64,000 nucleotides of DNA, taken from contig NC_058340.1 in NCBI RefSeq assembly GCF_905475395.1, positions 74,750,181 to 74,814,180 of the forward strand, written 5' to 3'. Shown here piece by piece: positions 36,187 through 47,399 of the stretch. Position 1 is the stretch's first letter. The number at the start of each line of letters is the position of its first letter. The DNA comes from Chrysoperla carnea (lineage: Eukaryota; Arthropoda; Insecta; Neuroptera; Chrysopidae). The notes below the pieces were generated by a model. That model made no database searches. It saw only the letters and a list, made by a program, of their open reading frames with translations, and was not told where the DNA came from. The position numbers and the translations under genes are program-made.

Positions 36187-36926
36187 CGTGGCTTTAATTA
36201 AAAAACACATTAATGTTAATTTTTATTCCAGGTACAACACCTTCCCTTATACAAATAAAGTAGTTTAAGTACTTGAAAATAAGCGACAATTAGGCATATG
36301 ATTGTGTCTTATCATTAATTAGAGACGAACTACTTGATTACAAAAATTTTAATCAAATTTTATTTTAAATTAATTCGTTAAAAGGTAGGTTTACATGTTC
36401 TTGTAGGTCCGTGCGCACGGCGGAGAGGGATTGGGTGGGGGGGGGGGGGTTGGTGTAAACGCCTTGACGTATCATACACACGTTTGTATACATATATGAA
36501 ATATCTCAAGGTATTCTAAATTTAGTATATGTAGTTTGTAACGCTTAAAAATTTGCTATAGGCGTTCATAAAATCCCTACTCCTATTTCGAGTGTTATGG
36601 AAGATTTTCCTACCCGCTGCACACGTCCAGTGCAGCGGGTAGGAAAATATTGTTCTATGTATATAAAAGAAAACTGACTGATAGACTTATGAACGCACAG
36701 GCCAAACTCTTGGGGCGAATAATGAAAATTTGCATATGGGTTTCTTTGGTACTGTATAGATGAGAACTTTTTCAGTAGTTCCAATTTAGACTACCAGGTT
36801 ACTGACCGTTTATCAATATCTCTTAAACGGTACGGTAAAATAATCCAATTTTTTGTTGGTTTGTTAACGTACGGAACTATAATTTTTTGAATAAATTTAA
36901 AATAAATACTAGTTAACTGCAATACT

Positions 36927-37490
36927 ACCTTAGGTTAGGTTAGGTTAGAGTGGCTGTCCTGGGGTGGGACACACTTAGACCATAGGGTACGTTGTGATAC
37001 CGTAAATGGGTTGGCCCATCCCCGGCCACTACTCCATGAACCATTTGAGGCTGTTTAAGAACAGCAGGAGGGCTTTGACGTCGACTGACTTTAGGTCGGA
37101 GAGGTCGTCAAAGAGAGGCTGGCTCAAGTAAGTCCTTTTCCTCATGACAATAGCTGGGAAGTGACAGAGAAGATGAGACATTGTCTCCTCCTCGTCACCA
37201 CTGTGACAGCTACTGCAGTAGTCGTGATACACTGCCAGGCCTAAGCGTTCAGCATGCTTGCCGCCCAGCCAGTGTCCTGTGATAGCCGCAACAACTTTGA
37301 AAACAGAGGCCCTTGGAAGTGATATGAGAATTTCGGAACGCCTGCGATTGTACTCAGACCATATCTGTCTTGCAGTACCACAAGTACGTTCTTCTCTCCA
37401 TCTAAGATTGGCCTTTTTCAGAATATCCTCTTTCAGGATAACTTGCAGTTCGCAAATGGAACTCCCGGGCAATACTACCTTAAAATAAAA
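36927..37490 (-). mobile_element. 3' end of a non-LTR retrotransposon (LINE), tail of TTAGG-type repeats
   Basis: The minus strand keeps an open frame (about 37493-37029, 154 codons) typical of the C-terminal end of LINE polyproteins with an RNase H domain: AAITGHWLGGKHAERLGL, then CSSCHSGDEEETMSHLLCHF with the CCHC-like C-x2-C...H...C finger. After the stop a 3' UTR of about 80 bases ends GGACAGCCACTC followed by four CCTAA/TAACC units (36930-36949). The 5' part is missing, as usual for truncated insertions. The clade (I/Loa/Jockey-like) is not certain. Confidence 0.8.
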
Positions 37491-37790
37491 CAATTTAATA
37501 ATATTTAAAATATTTTTTTATTTATTTTAATTAAAAATTGTATGTATAACGTTAAACAAAGAATAATCAATCGCACAAATTTTGTTTTGGCGACAAGATC
37601 ACTTTTTTTGAAACTCATATTCGGGAACAGAACTCGTGAACGAACATGAAGCTGCATACTTTTTATTCTGACTAGTAGTTTTAATTAATTTCTTCCTATT
37701 GTTGTTTTCTCACAATTATTTTAAAAATTTTTAATTCGTTTTCAGTTATTTCGTATTGTTGATTTAAGTTATTTACAAAAAGAAAGATTA

Positions 37791-40700
37791 TTATGAGTAT
37801 TCTTTTAAGAATTTCACATGGAATTCTTTAATATGATTTAACATTTCTTTTAGTTTATCGGTTTGTGGTAAAATCGTTGTACGGAAGTGATATGTACCAG
37901 CTTTTTGACCAAATCCAGAACCAGGAATAATACAAATACCTGTGAAATAGAAATAATAATTCAATTTATTCATTCTTTTTTAAATAATACATACATTGTA
38001 CAGAACATGTCATTAAAAATGGATAGAGGAGAACATAAGAGAAAGGGAGAGGTATGATGCAACTATTTCGATATTAAAATTTCAAATCAAAGAAAAATCG
38101 TGTCTAGGGCTCAAATGTTTAAAAAATACTTTTTTACTGCAATCTAGAATGTCAAAGATCTATGAAACTACTTACCAGTTGCTTCAAGTAACTGGAATGC
38201 ATAGAACACGTCAGGTTGTTGTCCATTTTGTTTGGCTATTTCAATTGCTTTTTCTGGTATTTCTACTCGCGGGAAAGCGTACATGGCACCTTGAACTTCA
38301 TTACAACTATATCCAGGAATACTGTTAAATGTATCGTAAATCAATTTGGCTCTATCCTACAAATCAAAAAATCTAAATTGAAGATCTCTCTGATATATTT
38401 ATCCGGCACACGTTTTAAATCATACCTTTAATGAACCTAAAACAGCATTCTTTTCTTTTTCAAAGAGATCGTAGCTTGGATCACCTTTTTGTGGTGAATT
38501 CACAACACAATCCATAACAGTTTGACCGAAAACAGTTGAACAAAGATTGGCGCTAATGTATTTTAATAATTGTGCTTTCACTTGTGGATGGAAATTTGTA
38601 ATTTCTGTATAACCACCACGAACACCACATTCGCCCATATAACCTTTTGATATTGACATAAAACTGGCCAATTCCATTGATGAGTAGGGTTCGCCCATTT
38701 CTTTCATGACCTGTGAACAAAATTATACGTTTAGATCTCTTAAAGAAATTCAGTTAAATCAAATATAGCGATTTTTAGTTTTTAGAACTATTTATTATTA
38801 CTCGTTCCCGATTGTTTCCGTTTAACGATTTTGCATTAAATAAAATATCTTACCTTTTTAAACGAATGAAATTCGGAACCCTTAGCATAAACATTATGCT
38901 GATAAACTTCATCAGCCAGAATTAATAATTTTTCATTAAAAGCGAACTTGATAATATTCTGAATATTCTCTTTTGTTAATACTTGTCCTGTTGGATTTCC
39001 TGGATTAATTACAACAATAGCACGTGGATTGATATTATGTTTTGTTTTGGATTCATTTAGAGCACGTTCTAATTCTGTATTATTGATACCCCATCCTTTC
39101 GACTCATCCAAAAAGTATCCAATTTGATGTATATTAAATTCGGCCAATGACGCTGAATACAATGGGTATTGTGGAATTGGAATCATAACACCTGGTTGTT
39201 TACCATCGATTGTACAAATTAATAATCGTAGCACGGATTTAATACCATCGCTGGCACCTAAAAAACAAAAGACAAATTTAAAAATCAAAACAAGTTAGAA
39301 CGACCTATAAAAATCCATGAAAAGGATGGATCTATGATTTCGATGTATTTTTTTCTGTTGAGTCAAAAATAAAGGTCTTTTTTCAAAATATTATCCAGTT
39401 TTTTTTATAAACAATTTAATTGTTTATAACGCTACCATTCATGCTAGACTGTGAAAAGGGGTGCAGTTATTCTCTAAAAGTAGCCCTCGAAAGAATTTTG
39501 CAAAATATTGATTAGAATAAAAGTTATTCAAAAATTTCGGAAGAAAACCGGGAAAATAGCACTTTTTTTTAGACATTTTCGCTTATATCTCGGGTTCTAA
39601 TCAAAATAGGAAAGTTTTTCTTGTTTGTCGTTTTCGTGGACCTTAATCGGCCACGAAAATCCTCTCAGATCTTACTACTGGCACACATTATGTAAACATA
39701 AACAAAATAATTACAAACCATTTGATAGAATAATATCATCTGAACTACATGGAAAACCATCTCGTTTTGTAATATATTGTGCAACATGTTCCCGAATCAC
39801 TTCAATACCAGGTGAATCCGTATAAGAACCAACTGAATATCCACGACATGCTTTCAATATAGTATCTGCATGACGTTTCGCATCAGCTGGAAATGCTGGA
39901 TCCTTTAAGAGCTCTGGATGCGCCACCAATGCTAATACTTGTCGGATAAATGTTATTGGTTTCTGTCCCATAGCATGTGCATCACCAATGTTTGCCTTGA
40001 CTACAGCCTTAAATGGTTTTTGGACTCCCTGCGAAAGAAGTAACACAAATTAAATAATTGATTATTGATTGTAGAAAATAAATTAAATACTTTAAAATGT
40101 ATTTTATATTACGGGATCGATTAGGAAGTATACAGGGTAGTCCATTTTAATCTATACACTTAAGTATCTCATTTTGTAATTAACCAATAAAAAAATAACT
40201 TAAACAAAAGTTGCAGAGTTTGATGGGGGGAGATCAGGTTCTGACATCAGATTGGACCTAGTTATTCGGGTTTCTTTAATAGTCAATTTATATCCTAAAC
40301 GGTAAGATTTCATAAGAAGCTTTCGGAGGAAATGTGACTTAAAAATATGTCATTATTATCAGAAAATAAGCCGGTAAAATACCGATGAGCTAAGACCGGC
40401 ACTGGATCTCATGATTAAAACTGTTAACCCCCCTCCCTTCACTCAAATGAATTGACCTCGTTTTGAGATTGAAGAGAGGATATAGAAATATATCTCAATG
40501 CTCTGAATTCATATGCAAATTAATATATTTATCTAAATTAATCTATTCAATAACTGCCCGTAGTCAAAAGACCCCTCCTTGAATCAACTTTGTTACTTTA
40601 ATTTTACTAAGCAAATAGCCTGTTGAAAGATCAACGTTACTTAAAATTAAACAAATAAAGCAGACTTCTAATTTCTGTATAATATTCGTTTTATAAAAAA

Positions 40701-42793
40701 ATTTTTTCTTACACTCTTTTGAAATAAAAGCATAGAGCGAAATTTGAATTTCCTATTTCTAGTAAAAATAGCTACTAAATCGCTAAAGGACACAGGATAT
40801 CTAAACATAGGATATTCAATTCTAATTCAATTCCACGAAATATAAAAACATTTTATTACCCGACTGTCAAGGAGTAGTTATGTTTTTCGCGCGTATCTTG
40901 TATGTATGTATGTTTTGTTTGTAAGGTTTCTTTATTACCTTGTACCTTCTAAACGGGTCGATAGATTTCGACAGTTAAGGTATCGTTATACTCGCCTTAA
41001 AAACCCAAGTGTCCTTAGATAGGTGTTTAAAAACATGGCGAATTTTTGGCGCGAAATAGTAATTCGTTAAAAAAAATTAACCAAACCTATCGAGTAGGAT
41101 ATTAAAATAAAGGAAATTGAATTGGATTCTTTTCAGATTTTATTTAATGCAATCGGTTTTAACTCATATAACTTGAAAATTTACACTTTGTATTTCTTCA
41201 TCGATTTCCGTACAACGTTTAGGATTTTCTCCCTCGTAATTAGGTAAAAAAATTGGAATTTTACGTAATTGTAGATTAATATTTTCAACATATAATACTT
41301 TTCGACGATTTAAAAAATATATATCGTAACTATTAACCGTCTTTTTCGACATTATGCAAAATTTTAAACTTAAATAATTTTGACATAAGTGATTTTGGCT
41401 CCTTGTGATTTTGGTATCAAAGTAACCAATGATTAATTTTTTTTAAATTTAGGTTGCTTTCTAATTTCAAAATCGTAGAATAAGCTAACATTTAGAATAA
41501 TGAACAGACTCAGTATATAAGGTAATTTTGACCCAAAAAGTACAAAAATCAGGTGCATTTTATGGCTGCGGTCAAATAGTTTTTGAGATACGGATTAAAA
41601 TCGATCAAAATATAGCGATAGCTCAGAAACTCTGCATCCAATCATTAAATTAACCTGATTTTTATACTTTTTGGGTCAAAATTACCCTATCCATCGAGTT
41701 TCAATTTCTAAAACAAAAATTGTTCTAATTAAATATTTTTTGGTATAATTAAATAATAATGACGTTTATTACTCATCTAGTGTTCAGTGTTCAAGGTGAA
41801 TTCAAGTGTAACTATTATAGCATATATTATTGTTTTAACATGAACATTCTAATTATTTATTACTCACATAAAATAGTATGAATTATGTGAATAGTATATT
41901 GCTTGCATGAAAAACAAGCCATGGTGCATATGGTTCTTGAAGGACAGATCAGTTTTCCGATTTTTGTAAATTTTTTACTATTCATTGGTTAATTGTACTG
42001 GGTGTCTCAGGAGTAACGGACGCATCAGGTTATCCTTGTTGCATCAGATAGAAAATAAAATTCTAAGACGAAAAGTCCTTTAATTAGTTATTAATTAAAA
42101 AATAGGGGGAAAATGATCCCCTTCAAAATGATCCCTATTGTGTGTAAATGTGGGTAAAATTAATAGGTAAAATGATATGGAATGTGTTGGTTGATTTGGA
42201 TGATTTTACCAGTGGTTTTTTGTTTTCATACTAATCGTTGATGTAATGTAAAAGAACAATTAATATTTTATGTGAACTGATAAAAATGCAATGGGATCAT
42301 TTTACCCACTTATTCATAGAAGGTCAATAAAACAATCTCTTTGAGAAATATTGAATAGTTCTAAAAATTTGAACAAATCAAAAGAAATTCCCATACCAAT
42401 ATTGCAACCCTTGAATAAAGAAACCAAAAATATTTCAACGTTGCATATCTCAATTTAAATTACATTTTTTTCTTATGGGGGTCATTATGGGACTCCTTCC
42501 CCTAATATTTTTTATATGTAAATGAATATAATTATTTAATTAAAGTTAGAAAATAGTATTGAATTTTCAATGTCAAACATAAAGTAGATGTTTCGTTACA
42601 ACGGTAACTCTATGAAATAAAACTCATGCACGTAGCAAATACCTTAAAAACAAAATATGCAATTTACCTTTTCCATTTCCTTTTCAATTTCACTGGCCCG
42701 AATAACCAACGGTCCACGGACCGCATATTGCAATTTAATAACACATGGATTTATATTATCCAAAGTAAGTAAAGAATTTTTTTCTGCAGACAT
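37791..42793 (-). CDS. ALT-2: alanine aminotransferase, cytosolic-type transcript
   Basis: PLP-dependent alanine aminotransferase. Six exons: 42793-42668, 40028-39719, 39257-38854, 38710-38426, 38356-38176 and 37939-37791; 484 residues. First exon codes [16 protein letters not shown] and the conserved YAVRGP arm. Core motifs are canonical: NGASDGIKS at the PLP phosphate loop, [25 protein letters not shown] with the catalytic lysine, RGGYTE, and C-terminal GSGFGQ with HFRTTI. The second exon begins in phase 0 after TTTCGCAG, and at least five other upstream or intervening exons end in the same phase (separate entries). The enzyme links amino-acid and carbohydrate metabolism; in many animals cytosolic and mitochondrial forms come from one locus. 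Confidence 0.95.
41185..41352 (-). CDS. Candidate alternative first exon of ALT-2 (nearest to exon 2)
   Basis: Open from ATG at 41352 to a possible donor at 41185, 56 codons, phase 0. It begins [18 protein letters not shown]. It resembles the canonical first exon in order: VENIN against LDNIN, and [10 protein letters not shown] against [10 protein letters not shown] just before the donor. The RGP motif is absent. The donor (AGT then GTAAAT) is weaker than the others. Confidence 0.5.
41510..42110. repeat. Inverted satellite-unit fragment and MITE fragment in the ALT-2 first intron region
   Basis: Positions 41510-41705 are an inverse partial copy of the 307-base repeat found at 16461 (it contains CTCTGCATCCAATCATTAAA). 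Positions 41995-42110 resemble the two ends of the MITE at 2513 brought together (GGGTGTCTCAGGAGTAACGG and TTGCATCAGATAGAAAATAA). Confidence 0.6.
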
Positions 42794-44326
42794 TATTTTT
42801 TTCACACTCACTTAACAATTTAAAAAAAGCTAATAATACCAAGAAATAAATGCAGCCACAAATAATACTGTTTTTAAAATTCACAATTTTAAATTGATAG
42901 TTTTAAAAATTTTATTATGATAATAATTTCCAAGTGTTGTGTTAATTATGATAAATCTGTTTCTATCCAGTTGTAAAAACTAAATTGTATTATTAACAAA
43001 TATATACATTTAGTGATAATAAATTTTTTATTTATTTTTATGATTAATTTTAAACAAATAAAGTACTTTTAAAGTACTTAAAAATGGATGACAATTATTG
43101 TGACGAGAATGTTTGTGTTTGTTTAAAAATAATAATGGTAAAGAGTGTTATAGAGTTTGTGAGTTGATATAATGTTTAGAACGTACACGCTACATTACAA
43201 AAATGGATTAATTAATAATAATATTTTATTGTTACATCAGTTTTTAGTATAAAAAAATTCAACAACCAGTGGTGGATTTGACAAAGATCACGTAGACTTG
43301 TATTTGTAAAAGGTAGATTTTTAAAGGTCATATGGGTAAAAATGTAAGATGAGATGATCACACAATGTGCGTGTTGCAACCGCGGATCTTCATTCAATTG
43401 TAAAATAAAAAATTTGTAGCGCAGGAGCTGCGTTAGCTAAGCGAATTCCCTTGGAGATTGAAAAAAAAAAAAAAAAATACAATTTTGTACTGTGCGCACT
43501 CCCATCCCTTGCTTATCAGTCGATTTTTCTCATTAACGAACTTGACCTTTCAAATACCAAAACCTTTCTTGATACCAAATTTTATTCAAATCGGACTTAA
43601 TTTGCGACCGCTAGAGAGGATACAGACACATAAAACGTATAAAGCAAGAGTGTTTTTAGTTAAACCGTTGTCTTCGGATGATTTCGAAAGTCCCACTACG
43701 ATATCCGACTGAAACTTTCCACCGAGAAATCGCCCCCCCCCCCAATCCGAACCATCATCCAAAACATTTTGAAATTCTATTTCCAATCATCCCGCAAAAA
43801 TCTTTTTCCGGAAATCAATGAACTGGGCCAATTTGATCCGTATATGTTGCTTTTCAGGAAAAATACCGCATGACACATGATGTTGATTAGAACTGATTCG
43901 ATGTAATCTAAATTGTAAATATTTTTCTTTAATGTCTAGTTTTAGGGACGAATGTTTATATTTCATTTGACGATTGGACGTGTTATTTCTGAAATGTAGC
44001 CTAAAACTGTAAACGAGAGGCGATATTCTGGTGCGATTTCAATAAATACCGAAAATTTCAGACTGTATTTACTATTAGGGTTTGATATACATTAATAATA
44101 ATTTATTCAAATATATTTATATTAAAAGTAATTTAAATTCGCCACTGTTTTATGCAAAGAGGCTAATTAGTAAATTCACGAAGCCGGAAAAATATTTTCC
44201 CACGAAAACTTTTATTAACATTATTCAATTTCATTGGCAGGGAATCATTTCTTCAGAAACAATACGAAAAAATATACGAAACACTCTGTATACAAAAAAT
44301 TTTATAACCGATAAACATACACAAAC

Positions 44327-44422
44327 ATTTTTCAAAATATTTGAAATTTCTTTTTTAGTTTTACTCATATGATCAATGTCGTAATTCAATTGTGAGAATT
44401 CATGTGTAACAAACAAATACAT
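44327..44422 (-). CDS. Candidate alternative first exon of ALT-2
   Basis: ATG at 44422 opens 32 codons ending in phase 0 at a GTTTGT donor, the same unusual donor sequence used by ALT exon 2. The end reads SKTKKEISNILKN, similar to ARTKEIEKILNQ of the exon at 45080. No RGP motif. Support rests on the shared end, phase and donor. Confidence 0.45.
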
Positions 44423-44626
44423 CTTTAATTTATTTTTAATTTTGATATGCGATCAAACTTTTAAAAAAAAATTTACCTTCATTAATGACAATTTATTTCC
44501 GTTCTCCAACTATGGAGACTTAACTATAATTATTCAAATTTCGCGCCACCATCAAAAAACATTTTTTTGAAAGTTATGAATACGCATGCTCTTCTCAAAA
44601 ATAAAAAGATGAAATGAAAAAATTAC

Positions 44627-44719
44627 CTGCTCTAATTGTTTTTCAAGTTCGTAAAATCGAGCTATTAATCCTCCACGAAACCAAGCATCTAAATCTATTT
44701 TATCTAATTCCGTATCCAT
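44627..44719 (-). CDS. Candidate alternative first exon of ALT-2
   Basis: ATG at 44719 opens 31 codons ending in phase 0 at CAG/GTAATT. It codes MDTELDKIDLDAWF, then RGGLIARFYELEKQLEQ, which aligns with [17 protein letters not shown] of the canonical exon. The 5' arm is about ten residues shorter than the canonical one. Confidence 0.6.
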
Positions 44720-45079
44720 TTTTAAAAAATACCGAAATAATGAATATGTCAAAAACGTAACTACAAAATTCTAAGAAATTTTATCATATTTATACAATTT
44801 TATTAAAATTGATAAGAGATTCAACTTTAATCTTATTTCAGTGTCAATCATGTTTAAATCTTTTGACTAATGTTGTAAGATTTCATACAAATTGCATTTG
44901 AAAAAGACAATTTATCGCTTCGCACGAAATAATTTCAAAAATACCGCCTATATGATGGTTATAAACCATTAATAAATGCGCAAGCGTGAAATCGAAAGAA
45001 GCAATAAGGTTAAAGGTTATTTTATATTTATATCCCATTTAAGAGTTTAGTAATAAATAAAATCAGTTAATAATATTAC

Positions 45080-45178
45080 CTGATTTAATATTTTTTCAAT
45101 TTCTTTAGTTCGAGCAGAAATTGGACTTCGATTCACCGAAGACCAAATTAAATCTAACCCATCTATTCTTGCACCCAT
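45080..45178 (-). CDS. Candidate alternative first exon of ALT-2
   Basis: ATG at 45178 opens 33 codons ending in phase 0 at CAG/GTAATA. It codes MGARIDGLDLIWSS, then RSPISARTKEIEKILNQ, which aligns with [17 protein letters not shown] of the canonical exon. Together with the exon at 44627 it shares a D-L-D-x-x-W pattern before the arm. Confidence 0.6.
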
Positions 45179-45199
45179 TTTAAAAATGTTAAGATGCAA

Positions 45200-47080
45200 A
45201 TTAAAAACATATATGACTATAAGAAATCAATGAAATTTCATCATATTTATAAAGGAAATGTTTATTAATAATTAATAAATAGCATAATTCAACTTTGAAC
45301 TGGTTTCAGTCAAAAATGATTTGTGAATTTTCGTTTACAAAAAAAACATGAAAATTTGACCGCATATCAATATTAGGTCATGCAAAAAAAAATTTTGAAT
45401 GTGAAGGTCATATTTTTTTAAATAGATAAAAAAACAGATTCTAGTTTAAACCTGATTAGAAACTTTCACTCTTGTTATCACAGAAAAAGTATTTTTTTTA
45501 AATTAAAAACAAAAACAAATGATTTTTTCGGTGAAAATTAGTACAACGGTGTAATATATCTTTTATTGACACCGCACCGGTAAAAACTAATTTGTGTTAC
45601 GGTAGACTTCAAGTATTTATTTTATGCAGAAACATTTTTTTAAATGATTTCTTCGATAAATTATTAAAATACCCTACTCTGAATATTTATTTCCACTTTT
45701 TTTTAAATAAGCGCAGACAGCATCAATAAATACACATAATACATATGTTATGTATGTGCATGCAAGCCAATGAAATACTATATAAATACAGGATGTGTAA
45801 TCAAATCTTGTACCTATTATGGAGGAATTTCTCTCAAAAATAACACAATTATATACGGTGCTATTCGTAAATTACGTCACATGTTAAAGGGAGGAGGTCA
45901 ACGAAATAAGGACACTGTGTGGCCAGGAGCAGGGGGGAGCAAAAGATTTGTAACGTCACATGTCAAGCATATCAAAATCTAAAATGTTAAAACGCAAAAT
46001 TTATATAGGTTTAAGCCTTCAACGAGTGCATTCTTGCTGTCTTGTTTTGCAAGGAGAACTGGGATAAAAGACCTCTTCATTTAACTTCATTGCATACACA
46101 ATGCATACTTTCACCTTCGTAACATACCTGCAAAGAAATCTGGTACAGCTTTACAAAACTGCAATGTAACATCAATGAGGCTTCGGACTGACATTGCTTT
46201 AAATTTCAATTATTGTTGGTGATTATACTGTAAAGCTGAGCTGGTCATAAAAAGGAAGGCTTTCTGGTAAGAAAGAATGGAGAGGTGTTATTAAAAAAGT
46301 AGGTAGCATAAGAAACATTCTCCCTCTCAATTACTTAAACCACTCCAAAATAGTTCTTAAATATAATCAGGATAGAGGATGTCTTTCTCCGTCACTGCCC
46401 AGGAAAAGAGACCTTTCCAATTTAAAGTCCTGCCAGTTCTTTTTAGGTATTATAACGAACCTTATAATCTAAATTAAATTAATTTATAATGGCCTCACTA
46501 TGGGTAGGCCATTATAACCTTGCCTAACCTTTTAAGGTACTAAAGGATTTGTATTCTTAATTTTTTTTAAATATAGCAAGATTTGAGCACCACATAGCCC
46601 TCAGTCCAACACTAGCATTTTGGTACCCAAACATTTTTTCGAACTCCTGCAGACTTTTTATTAGAACGTTATTATAAAGCTGACCAACAAGTGTTGTTTC
46701 TTTTTAGTTTCTGGTGAAGTATTTATTTTTTCGCATTAGAAAATAATAAAGCGCCATGCACCCAGGAACAGAAGCCAAGTTTTTTATGATTACAATATTT
46801 TTACTTATTTTAGTTCGAAGCTAAAAATTAAGATGGCGAATTTTCGTTATTTTGTTTATACAAAGATGTCATTCATTAATTTTTGAATTAAATATTGTGA
46901 TAAAAATAGTTTTAAAAAAATAGATAAATATTTAATAAAAAATATGAAGATTAAACAATTGAACGAGATTACTGTTTAATAAATTTGACATTATCTAAAC
47001 ATAGCCTTGAAAAAAAAAATACACAACTGTTATCTAATTAGCGTTATTCAATAAGTTCTAATTAAAAATATATAACTTGT
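45200..47080. other. Non-coding part of the ALT-2 first intron
   Basis: AT-rich, with a GC-richer patch at about 46020-46560 that looks like worn mobile-element sequence. It includes a hairpin AATGGCCTcactatgggtAGGCCATT (about 46490-46515). I see no gene and no further exon with the shared end. Confidence 0.4.
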
Positions 47081-47151
47081 AGCTAAATCAAAATTAACAC
47101 CCCTGTATACAGATGAATAAACAAAAAAAAGAAGAAACAAAATGGCACTAC

Positions 47152-47397
47152 CTTTAAGATTTCTTTTTCAATTTCTGACGCTCGTATAACAAGGGGTCCT
47201 CGAACAGCATATTCCATTGTTTTAACATGTGGATTCATGTTATCCACTGTTAAAAATGAACATTCACCTGCCATATTTCTTATTTGTATCCCGTTCAAAA
47301 TTTCAGTTGACCGCCGCCAATTTCTGATTCCATTATGATGATGATAAGCAGTTTGACAGGCAGCTGTCAAACTTTTGTTTAAAATTCGTGTTGACAT
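47152..47397 (-). CDS. Alternative first exon of ALT-2 with mitochondrial presequence
   Basis: ATG at 47397 opens 82 codons ending in phase 0 at AAG/GTAGTG. The first 41 residues are rich in Arg, Lys, Ser and Asn with a single acidic residue ([14 protein letters not shown]...IRNWRR), as in a mitochondrial targeting sequence. They are followed by [15 protein letters not shown], the full [20 protein letters not shown] arm. Joined to exon 2 at 40028 it gives 524 residues. The internal Met42 could also give a cytosolic form. This is the outermost of the candidate first exons. Confidence 0.85.
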
Positions 47398-47399
47398 TA

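Noticed and set aside
36930-36949. Interstitial telomere tract
   Set aside because: Only about four TTAGG-like units, and they sit exactly at the LINE 3' end, so a LINE tail explains them better.
44231-44326. Extension of the 44422 frame past its donor as a separate small protein
   Set aside because: The part after the GTTTGT donor has no similarity to anything here and is best read as intron.
44470-44515. Another possible ALT-2 first exon ending at an AAG/GTAAAT donor
   Set aside because: The phase-0 frame meets a stop 11 codons before the donor, and the only Met is next to the donor, so there is no usable start.
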